15,284 nucleotides of DNA from Planctomycetaceae bacterium. Lineage in GTDB: Bacteria > Planctomycetota > MHYJ01 > SBBU01. The notes under the pieces were generated by a model. It had not been told where the DNA came from. It did not search any database and was given only the letters and a program-made list of their open reading frames with translations. Below are positions 7,964 through 13,907 of this stretch, piece after piece (position 1 is the stretch's first letter; each line of letters starts with the position of its first letter). The DNA lies in NCBI GenBank assembly GCA_005239585.1, contig SBBU01000053.1, forward strand, positions 1-15,284, read 5' to 3'. The translations under genes were made by a program, and so were the position numbers.

Positions 7964-9298
7964 ATGTCTTCTCCAACAGTACTCCTAGTCGAAGACGACA
8001 AGCGCATAAATGAAATTGTAAAGCTAAGACTCGAAAGAGCAGGATTCTCTGTTACACAGACAACTACCGCCAAGGGAGCGATGGAACAATTTCAAAAGCG
8101 AGATTACGACATTATTCTTCTGGATATTATGCTCCCTGATCAAAGTGGTTTAGACGTACTGCGCCAAGTTCGCACACTTTCTGCATTGTCGGAGGTCATT
8201 ATCCTGACCGCCGGTAAATCTTTAGAAGTAGCAGTAGAAGGAATCAAACTGGGGGCGTTTGATTATATAGCAAAGCCCATAGATTTTGATCAACTCATAG
8301 GCTCTGTTAAAAAAGCAGCAGATAAGGCAGCAGCTACCAGACAGCAACTTGCAGCCTCAAGACTAATGCGTGGGAGATTTCCAGTGATAATCAGGCGAAG
8401 CTCTGCCATGAAGACGGCACTGGAGATGGTCGAAAAGGCTGCTCGCTCAAATTCGCCAGTTCTAATAACTGGCGAGAGCGGCACGGGAAAAGAACTTGTT
8501 GCAAAGGAAATTCACATGAAGGGTATAAGAGCAAGGGGGCCTTTTGTCCCTATCAATTGCGGCGGACTTCCTGATACTCTTGTAGATAGCGAACTCTTCG
8601 GTCATGAAAAGGGGGCATTCACAGGTGCCATGGACTCCCACAGGGGTTTATTCGAGATTGCACATAGAGGCACACTATTCATGGATGAAATTGGTGAGAT
8701 GAGCCCGGCAATTCAAACAAAGCTATTAAGAGTCCTTGAAAGCGGCGAATTCAGGAGGATTGGAGGTTCCCGCAGCCTCTTTTCAGACGCAAGAATAATC
8801 GCTGCCACAAACAGTGACCCAGTTACACTTGCAAAGCAAGGAAAATTCCGAGAGGACCTCTTTTATAGATTAAACACCCTAGTGATTCATTTACCCCCTC
8901 TTCGCGATCGTACAGAAGACATAGAGCCACTAGCACGCTATTTTATCGATATTATCTCTCAAGAAACACTTAGACCGAGAAGCCTGTCACAGGAGGCCAT
9001 AAAAGCCATGGAAAAATATAGCTGGCCGGGCAATGTCAGAGAGCTGAGAAATCTTATTGAAAGAATGGTGCTTATTGTAGAAAAAGACATTATAGATCCA
9101 TCTGATCTCCCTACTGAAGTAAAATATAGGGAAAGCGCAAATAATGAACAATCACTCTCTCTGGAGAAAATCGAGAAGCAACACATCATAAAGGTGCTTT
9201 CCAAGACCGACGGCAACCGTAAAGAGACAGCCAAGATACTGGAGATAAGCGAACGAACACTCTACAGAAAACTCAAACAATACGGACTTGAGCCCTAA
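7964..9298 (+). CDS. Sigma-54-dependent NtrC-family response regulator
   Basis: 444 residues from ATG 7964; the frame is open further upstream but only over the STAS gene. REC domain 1-120 has acidic pocket E10-D11-D12, phospho-acceptor Asp54 (LLDIMLPD), Thr82 and Lys104 (AKP). AAA+ domain about 138-375 has Walker A GESGTGKE (170-177), the sigma-54 contact loop GAFTGA (217-222), Walker B LFMDE (238-242) and the FREDLFYRL region (295-303). A Fis-type helix-turn-helix at about 412-442 ends the protein (GNRKETAKILEISERTLYRKL). All key residues are present, so it should be phosphorylated, form a ring and open sigma-54 promoters. No cognate histidine kinase is nearby and I found no convincing sigma-54 promoter in the window, so its targets are unknown. 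Confidence 0.95.
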   Translation: MSSPTVLLVEDDKRINEIVKLRLERAGFSVTQTTTAKGAMEQFQKRDYDIILLDIMLPDQSGLDVLRQVRTLSALSEVIILTAGKSLEVAVEGIKLGAFDYIAKPIDFDQLIGSVKKAADKAAATRQQLAASRLMRGRFPVIIRRSSAMKTALEMVEKAARSNSPVLITGESGTGKELVAKEIHMKGIRARGPFVPINCGGLPDTLVDSELFGHEKGAFTGAMDSHRGLFEIAHRGTLFMDEIGEMSPAIQTKLLRVLESGEFRRIGGSRSLFSDARIIAATNSDPVTLAKQGKFREDLFYRLNTLVIHLPPLRDRTEDIEPLARYFIDIISQETLRPRSLSQEAIKAMEKYSWPGNVRELRNLIERMVLIVEKDIIDPSDLPTEVKYRESANNEQSLSLEKIEKQHIIKVLSKTDGNRKETAKILEISERTLYRKLKQYGLEP

Positions 9299-9305
9299 TC
9301 TTTCG

Positions 9306-9337
9306 TTCAACTTAAAAGTTGAAACGTTTCAACTTTT
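9306..9337. terminator. Overlapping palindromes between convergent genes
   Basis: A perfect 24-bp palindrome lies at 9314-9337 (AAAAGTTGAAAC and its complement), ending in CTTTT on the plus strand. It overlaps a second inverted repeat, TTCAACTT-AA-AAGTTGAA, at 9306-9323. It sits between the convergent ends of the NtrC-type regulator (9298) and the GIDE-LemA gene (9390), so a two-way terminator is the simplest reading. Confidence 0.55.
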
Positions 9338-9389
9338 GACGCCACCTTCATGTAGAGTGTCGTAGCTGACTTGATGTCTGTTTGAAAAA

Positions 9390-10625
9390 CTAGGCATCTC
9401 CTGCTGAATTCAAAAAAGGTGACGATCTAAATCTAAATAGCTTTGCCACTAGGGTATGAGGAATTGTTTCTACCAGTCTATTATACTCCGTGACTGCCTC
9501 ATTAAAAAAGGTCCTGCCATAACTAATCTTTTCCTCCAGCGCCACAAGCTGTTTATGAAGATACAAATATGATTCGTTTGACTTCAATTCAGGATATTTT
9601 TCAACCACCACAACAAGCCTATGGAACTGGCCTTCAAGAGAACCTGCCGTATTAACCCTGTCTCTCATCCCCTGATTTAAATAATCTGACCTCTTTTTTG
9701 CAATATCTTCAAAAAGTTCCTTCTCATGACTTGTTAAACCCTTTACGACCTCAACCAGATTTGGGATGAGATCAAATCGGTTCTTGATATCGACTTCGAT
9801 CTGTGCCCAGGCATTTTGAACCCGTATCCTGTACGATGCTAACATATTATAGATTTGAGTTGTCCACATGGATAGAAAGATAAGCAGGGCCAAAGTGCCG
9901 CTTGCTATTAAACGCTGTGTCTGACTCGCGTGACCTTGAAGGACTTGGGCACCCAAGGCGTAAAATATCATAAAAATGCCCCCAAGGAGTGCCACGTTGC
10001 CAAAAATCCTGAGCAGCTTTTCAGACTTTTCCAATCCATCAACATACTCCTTTCTCGGCCTTGTGGTCACTACAAGCGGTATATTTTCATAAGGTTCAAG
10101 ATATTCCTTTTTTTCAGAAACTGATCCGACTGCTGAGACGCCGCACGGACAAGGGAGGTATCGGGCGCTATAACGTCGATCTGTACCTTCGTAAGCATAA
10201 CCGGTGTTATAAAGATCATCCAGTTTTGCCTCTGATATTCTTACTTTTATGGCCAAATTTCGATCTGCTATCTGAAAATTTATACCCTCCTCTTTCTGAT
10301 CCCTTGTTTCCCACTCGTAGTATGTTTCCGTCCGAAGATTGCCTTTCGAATCCCTATGTGTCCGCGTTTTCATCACATGCTTTTCGAATTTGTAGGAATA
10401 ATAAATTGCTGACTTGGCAAAATGCGGAATTACAAGTGGATTATCCGCCGCTGCCCTGCCGCTTATCCAGACGTCATCCCTGACATTTACCAGCGAAAGC
10501 GGCATTGGCGTCGCCTTTTGAATTATCCAATTATTAGCATCTTTTCGCCTTGCGATGTAAAGCATTATGATTCCCACGAGAAAAACAAATGCACCAATAT
10601 AGATGAATACCGTATCAGTGTTCAT
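9390..10625 (-). CDS. GIDE-like domain fused to LemA, membrane protein
   Basis: 411 residues. A membrane helix at about 6-24 leads into a domain (about 30-190) that looks like the GIDE/MUL1-type module: an ISGRAAA start, a YYSYKFEK segment, and a beta-rich core ending near YLPCPCGVSAVG. Helices at about 206-228 and 239-257 follow. The C-terminal part (about 258-405) is a LemA domain: SYRIRVQNAWAQIEVDIKNR, then DLIPNLVEVVKGLTSHEKEL, an all-helical bundle, and the late FNEAVTEYNRLVETIPH motif. LemA proteins are common but poorly understood; GIDE-like domains in bacteria are of unknown function and no RING finger is present here. ATG 10625 lacks a clear ribosome site. It is a single gene between two terminators. 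LemA assignment is strong, GIDE moderate. Confidence 0.85.
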   Translation of the reverse strand: MNTDTVFIYIGAFVFLVGIIMLYIARRKDANNWIIQKATPMPLSLVNVRDDVWISGRAAADNPLVIPHFAKSAIYYSYKFEKHVMKTRTHRDSKGNLRTETYYEWETRDQKEEGINFQIADRNLAIKVRISEAKLDDLYNTGYAYEGTDRRYSARYLPCPCGVSAVGSVSEKKEYLEPYENIPLVVTTRPRKEYVDGLEKSEKLLRIFGNVALLGGIFMIFYALGAQVLQGHASQTQRLIASGTLALLIFLSMWTTQIYNMLASYRIRVQNAWAQIEVDIKNRFDLIPNLVEVVKGLTSHEKELFEDIAKKRSDYLNQGMRDRVNTAGSLEGQFHRLVVVVEKYPELKSNESYLYLHKQLVALEEKISYGRTFFNEAVTEYNRLVETIPHTLVAKLFRFRSSPFLNSAGDA

Positions 10626-10763
10626 GAATCACAAGATTAATTTGACTATGGATGTTTTTCAAGCCAAGCCAATATTTGTCTGGTCGACAGTGGTCCTGAC
10701 AGGTCACGGAATTTTAAAATAGATATGATCATTGGTTTACCCTATCCCTATGCGCAAGCTTGA

Positions 10764-10793
10764 AAAAAAACGGCGGACGTCCGCCGTTTTTTT
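10764..10793. terminator. Perfect 30-bp palindrome, strong two-way intrinsic terminator
   Basis: Seven A, CGGCGGAC, its exact complement GTCCGCCG, and seven T: a GC-rich stem flanked by A and T runs on either strand, symmetric about 10778/10779. On the minus strand it would end the transcript coming from tRNA-Thr about 150 bases upstream. No plus-strand gene ends here. Confidence 0.85.
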
Positions 10794-10863
10794 CTCCCAG
10801 TATATGACACTTTACTCCTCCCCACGCTAAACTCAAAACCCCGTACCTGTCAGAGAGTGGTCA

Positions 10864-10884
10864 GTAAAGATTGAACTCACAACC
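10864..10884 (-). other. Possible tRNA fragment (T-arm-like)
   Basis: On the minus strand this reads GGTTGTGAGTTCAATCTTTAC. It has a T-loop-like TTCAATC and a 5-pair stem that includes two G-T pairs. It resembles the corresponding part of the tRNA-Thr at 10941-11011 (both start GGTTGTG). No matching acceptor, D arm or anticodon arm is found, so it is not an intact tRNA. It may be a decayed copy or chance. Confidence 0.25.
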
Positions 10885-10940
10885 GCACTTTCCTGTCTAC
10901 CGTGTACGCTCGCGATAATTATCAAGTACTTTGTTTAAAA

Positions 10941-11011
10941 GCCAGGGATGGGAATCGAACCCACAACCTGCGCTTTACGAAAGCGCTGCTCTGCCTTTGA
11001 GCTACCCTGGC
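10941..11011 (-). tRNA. tRNA-Thr, anticodon CGU
   Basis: A full cloverleaf on the minus strand, 71 bases without an encoded CCA. The acceptor stem GCCAGGG/CCCTGGC pairs over all 7 positions. The D stem is GCTC/GAGC with a 7-base loop carrying GG, and the anticodon stem is GCGCT/AGCGC with loop TTCGTAA, so the anticodon is CGU (Thr, ACG codon). The variable loop is AGGTT and the T arm is GTGGG-TTCGATT-CCCAT. The anticodon region resembles that of E. coli tRNA-Thr(CGU) as I recall it. The position-73 base is U, where E. coli tRNA-Thr has A. CCA must be added by the nucleotidyltransferase. Confidence 0.96.
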
Positions 11012-11028
11012 ATGAAAATCATTACCAC

Positions 11029-11037
11029 ATTATAACA
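11029..11037 (-). promoter_or_regulatory. Extended -10 promoter of tRNA-Thr
   Basis: On the minus strand TGTTATAAT gives a perfect TATAAT (11029-11034) with the TG of an extended -10. It lies 17 bases upstream of the mature tRNA 5' end. The -35 position holds only a weak match, which fits an extended -10 promoter. Confidence 0.6.
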
Positions 11038-11111
11038 GGGCAGGCATTTAGGCGAAAGCTGGGAAACTCTAAAAAGCTCATAGATAACTCCCTTGCCAAG
11101 CGAAAACAAAT

Positions 11112-11131
11112 GTGCCGCCAGCGGCACTTTT
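11112..11131. terminator. Hairpin terminator downstream of the L7/L12-like gene
   Basis: GTGCCGC (11112-11118) and GCGGCAC (11121-11127) form a GC-rich stem. On the plus strand TTTT follows. On the minus strand ATTTGTTTT follows, suiting the end of the gene stopping at 11237. The remaining bases between 11012 and 11236 show only the tRNA promoter. Confidence 0.6.
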
Positions 11132-11236
11132 GAATAGACCGTTCAGTCGTGCAGGTATCGTTACGCTACTTCGGTCCACTGGTATTTTATCCAACTGAAT
11201 AATATTTGAACAACTAGATTTCCCCCGACACGACTC

Positions 11237-12373
11237 TTACTTGTCGTCTGCAGATGAGGTAGGAATAGCGCGCGTTATCCGGCCTGTGATCTTTAGCTTT
11301 TTGAACTGGTTAAGAACATCCTCTGCCTTGGATTTCGGCAAATTCTTAGCGGCTGGGATCATCATCCTGCTTGACAATTTACGTGCTTCATCTGTTGAGA
11401 TACCCCTTGTCTGTGACACAAGTTTTACCACCTCTTCTTTTCTGCCTGAATCACGGGTATTTGTTATGAACACATTATATAGCCCATCATTACCGCCATC
11501 CGTTCCAGCTTCGCCCTTTTTCGCCTGAGCCTTGGCTTTCTCAATGAGTGCCGTCTCGGATGAAATATTAACTGCCTGACTATCTCCCACAGGTTCTAAT
11601 GGAGGAAGCTCTTCAAGCGGGACTTCCTCTATTACCTCTTCCATAACTACATCCTCTTTAGGTTCACCGCCATCCTCCATTTCTAACGGAAGCGGCTCTA
11701 CAACATCAACGGCATCAAACACTTCTACCTTTTCAGTTTTCTCTTTTGAATCGCCACTGGAAGACTCTAGATCCTGTTCCGTCTCTCTATTATCTATAGG
11801 ATTCTGTGAAACGACTTGAATCTCCTCGACCTGTACTGGCGGAGATATACCGATGTCAATTGCTTCACCCAAAGCAATTTCTTCTGATTCCTCAGATAGA
11901 GGTTTGCTAATTGGCGTTGCCGCCTGAATCCTCGGCTTTTTACCAAGAGCGTCTGTTTTTTCCTCTTTTTCAGTATGAAATGCAATCTTTCCCATGCGTT
12001 TGAAGAGAAATGTCTCTCCACATGAAGGACAGACAAAAGCAAGGTCTTGCCAATCGAAGGCGATGCCATTGGCACCAGTCCACCCAGCAGTAAAATGGGG
12101 TCTTTGCGGCCAGTTCACATGAGGAATTTTCTTCGGATCTCTAACAGTTATCCTAAACTCAAGGCCTGACTTGGAAAGCTCTTTAAGCTTGTCGATTATT
12201 GCTTTAACTTCCTGTCGGGTTAACCCGTCTGCAATCTGAATCGGAGAAGATCCTATTATGCATGCGGCTGCCCTCTCATCCATCGAAAATATCCTTGCAA
12301 AGTCCCGTACGGCCTTTGCTGCCTTGTCCTTATCTGCCTTTTCAAGGATTAAATTAAATTCACCTCTGGTCAT
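11237..12373 (-). CDS. Uncharacterised protein with two ribosomal L7/L12 C-terminal-like domains
   Basis: 378 residues from ATG 12373, chosen because GGGAG lies just upstream and a promoter (12402-12429) sits about 30 bases before it. The TTG at 12397 would fall at or before the likely transcript start. Residues 5-77 resemble the L7/L12 C-terminal domain (FNLILEKADKDKAAKAVRDF, then a GLTRQEVKAIIDKLKE helix and a final strand LEFRI). Residues 298-370 repeat the pattern (YNVFITNTRDSGRKEEVVKL ... KAEDVLNQFKKL). Between them come a Trp-rich segment, one CPSC pair (115-118) in FVCPSCGETF, and a long acidic, Pro/Glu-rich, probably disordered linker (about 134-290). The true L7/L12 is 120-130 residues with one such domain, so this is not rplL. 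Function unknown. The domain similarity is by eye; a profile search would be decisive. Confidence 0.8.
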   Translation of the reverse strand: MTRGEFNLILEKADKDKAAKAVRDFARIFSMDERAAACIIGSSPIQIADGLTRQEVKAIIDKLKELSKSGLEFRITVRDPKKIPHVNWPQRPHFTAGWTGANGIAFDWQDLAFVCPSCGETFLFKRMGKIAFHTEKEEKTDALGKKPRIQAATPISKPLSEESEEIALGEAIDIGISPPVQVEEIQVVSQNPIDNRETEQDLESSSGDSKEKTEKVEVFDAVDVVEPLPLEMEDGGEPKEDVVMEEVIEEVPLEELPPLEPVGDSQAVNISSETALIEKAKAQAKKGEAGTDGGNDGLYNVFITNTRDSGRKEEVVKLVSQTRGISTDEARKLSSRMMIPAAKNLPKSKAEDVLNQFKKLKITGRITRAIPTSSADDK

Positions 12374-12401
12374 TTTCTCTCCCAGAACTCTATTCAACTA
12401 C

Positions 12402-12429
12402 ATATTACATAAAGCCCAGCAAAAGTCAA
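12402..12429 (-). promoter_or_regulatory. Sigma-70-type promoter of the L7/L12-like gene
   Basis: Minus strand: TTGACT (12424-12429), a 16-base spacer and TAATAT (12402-12407). The predicted start near 12395 leaves about 22 leader bases with GGGAG before ATG 12373. The spacing supports the ATG over the upstream TTG. Confidence 0.6.
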
Positions 12430-12487
12430 CGCAGGCTGGTTTTTGTGATTGTTCAAAGAAGTGTGGGAAAAGTTTTAAAATCCATTT

Positions 12488-12520
12488 CTCGAGCGTAAAT
12501 CTTCATTTTATAAGCTCGAG
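12488..12520. repeat. Inverted repeat CTCGAGC / GCTCGAG with a 19-base loop
   Basis: A 7-bp perfect inverted repeat (12488-12494 and 12514-12520) around an AT-rich 19-base centre. It lies upstream of the promoter at 12402-12429 and downstream of the multi-hairpin element. It could be an operator or a weak stem; no T-run follows directly on either strand. Confidence 0.4.
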
Positions 12521-12557
12521 CACACATAATTTAACAATTACTGGTTTTTGCGTATTT

Positions 12558-12655
12558 AGGCCGCCTATCAAAATGAGCCTTTAGGCCCTCCCAGCCCTCG
12601 CGCAAAGGGCTGGGACGCGATTCGGCATTGCCGAATCACATTTTAATAGCGGCCT
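12558..12655. repeat. 98-base multi-hairpin palindromic element
   Basis: An outer stem pairs 12558-12575 with 12639-12655: AGGCCGC with GCGGCCT, one bulged C, TAT with ATA, one C-A mismatch, then AAAATG with CATTTT. Inside are two strong hairpins: TCCCAGCCC/GGGCTGGGA (12589-12615, 9-base loop) and GATTCGGC/GCCGAATC (12619-12637, 3-base loop). A weak GCC-TTTA-GGC lies at 12577-12586. It folds on either strand. It sits between the YjbQ-family stop and the promoter of the next gene. It could be a REP/MITE-like element, a structured 3' UTR or a small RNA; without a T-run it is not a standard terminator. Confidence 0.7.
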
Positions 12656-12662
12656 GTAGGCA

Positions 12663-13115
12663 TCACTTGCCTACAAGTTGAATCACGAAATCCCTCTCTC
12701 TTGGATGAGTATCAAAATCTACATAGACTATTTGCTGCCACGTCCCAAGATAGAGTTTTTTATCCATGAAAGGAACGCTGATATTTGGACCTAACAAAGA
12801 GGCCCTGACATGCGCATGACCGTTATCGTCACCCCACCGTTCATGATGGTGATAATATTTCGCCTGCGGCACAAGCCTGTCGAAAACCTCTCTAAGGTCT
12901 TTGACTAACCCAGGCTCGAATTCCACCGTAGTGACACTGCAAGTAGACCCAACAACAAAGACATTACATATCCCTGCAACAAATCCTGATTCTGTTAATC
13001 TCTGTTGGACATCTCTAGTGATATCTATGATGTCTGTGTTGCCAGATGTCTTGAGAGAGTTTACGAATGTTTTCATATCAATCGCGTCTCTTTCAGATTT
13101 TTTATTTAGATCCAT
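12663..13115 (-). CDS. YjbQ/UPF0047 family protein
   Basis: 150 residues. A single beta-rich domain with the family hallmarks: GSTCSVTTVEFEPGL (Cys59), HHHERWGDDNGHAHVRASLL (with His100 and His102) and the end block LYLGTWQQIVYVDFD. Members are annotated as secondary thiamine-phosphate synthases from weak complementing activity; the physiological reaction is unsettled. The ATG at 13115 overlaps the end of prmC by 10 bases, suggesting coupling. ATG 13076 (starting MKTFVNSLK) fits the family N-terminus as well and would remove 13 polar residues. It is the last gene of the rpmE-prfA-prmC operon. Nothing in the sequence ties it directly to translation termination. Confidence 0.93.
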   Translation of the reverse strand: MDLNKKSERDAIDMKTFVNSLKTSGNTDIIDITRDVQQRLTESGFVAGICNVFVVGSTCSVTTVEFEPGLVKDLREVFDRLVPQAKYYHHHERWGDDNGHAHVRASLLGPNISVPFMDKKLYLGTWQQIVYVDFDTHPRERDFVIQLVGK

Positions 13116-13894
13116 ATTACTCGCTCTACATCTGCAAGATCCGGCAGCATCCTTAAACCGGTCAAGTGCTGGTCATAACCCTTCTCAATCAGTATATGCC
13201 CATCCTGTTTCAGATAACATGTACTATTGAGCAAGATATTTACATATTTTAGACCATCTGTGCCGCCGTCAAGTGCTGCTGGAGGTTCATGTCTAACTTC
13301 TGGTTGGAGGGAGGATAAATCAGAAGATTTTATATAGGGTGGATTAGATAAGATAAGTTCAAAGCTGCGTTTGAAACCCTGCAGCATGTTTGCTTTAACA
13401 AACATAGCTCTGTCATAAACATCGTGCATCTTTGAATTTTCCTTGGCAACTTTAAGCGCCTCGAATGAGATATCAGAAAGAACAGCTCGACAGTTCTTGC
13501 AATTTGCAAGGATGCTTATAGCAATATTTCCGCATCCGGTACCAACATCCAACAACAGCATTGGTTTGTCCCCTATTATTTCAATTGCCTTTTCCACCAG
13601 AGTTTCTGTTGAAGGCCTTGGGATAAGAGTCTCTGGCGTGACCTGAAACCTTAACGAGAAAAAATCTGCATAACCTATTAGATACTGAAGAGGGTACCTG
13701 CCCGCGCGCGTACGCAGAACTGAATCTAAAGTCTTTGGTTCAATTGTGATTTCATCGCGTGCAAGCAATTGTTCTCTAGATATATCACACAAATTGGCTG
13801 TTATAATTTCAGCCTCAAGTTCAGGAAATTCTATCCCGGCTTTACGGAGCCTGTCATCTATGTAACTAACTATATCTCTAGCTCTGGCCTTCAT
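13106..13894 (-). CDS. prmC: Release factor glutamine N5-methyltransferase PrmC
   Basis: Methylates the GGQ glutamine of release factors 1 and 2 using S-adenosylmethionine. 262 residues from ATG 13894. A GTG at 13921 would add 9 residues inside prfA and has no ribosome site. The helical N-terminal domain (1-75) ends in YPLQYLIGYADFF. The Rossmann methyltransferase follows with motif I DVGTGCG (116-122) and the catalytic NPPY (184-187, SNPPYIKSSDL), then EPPAALDGGTDGL. The usual RPETE/RPDTE of the family reads RPSTE here (93-97), a mild departure. It starts 13 bases after prfA, whose product is its substrate; this gene pair is widely conserved. Length and motifs are normal for the family. Confidence 0.96.
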   Translation of the reverse strand: MKARARDIVSYIDDRLRKAGIEFPELEAEIITANLCDISREQLLARDEITIEPKTLDSVLRTRAGRYPLQYLIGYADFFSLRFQVTPETLIPRPSTETLVEKAIEIIGDKPMLLLDVGTGCGNIAISILANCKNCRAVLSDISFEALKVAKENSKMHDVYDRAMFVKANMLQGFKRSFELILSNPPYIKSSDLSSLQPEVRHEPPAALDGGTDGLKYVNILLNSTCYLKQDGHILIEKGYDQHLTGLRMLPDLADVERVIWI

Positions 13895-13907
13895 AATTGT
13901 GCGTAAC

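Larger units (their letters stand above)
10626..10940. other. Long stretch without a protein gene
   Basis: Between the GIDE-LemA start and the tRNA. It contains the strong palindromic terminator (10764-10793) and a T-arm-like fragment (10864-10884). No credible open frame is seen. The GIDE-LemA promoter should lie at 10626-10760 on the minus strand; I see no clear -35/-10 pair there. Confidence 0.5.

Noticed and set aside
10061..10483. Plus-strand open frame of 140 codons
   Set aside because: Lies entirely antisense to the GIDE-LemA gene, whose domains are clear; the composition looks random.
10626..10760. Sigma-54-type promoter before the GIDE-LemA gene (TTGGCTTGGCTTG on the minus strand)
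   Set aside because: The GG and GC pairs are not at the required spacing, so it does not fit the -24/-12 pattern.
10948..11133. Plus-strand open frame of 61 codons beginning MGIEPTTCALRKR
   Set aside because: It is the reverse strand of the tRNA-Thr gene; this is a well-known false protein produced by translating tRNA genes.
12258..12584. Plus-strand open frame of 108 codons
   Set aside because: Antisense to the L7/L12-like gene and its promoter, and it runs into the palindromic element; no family features.
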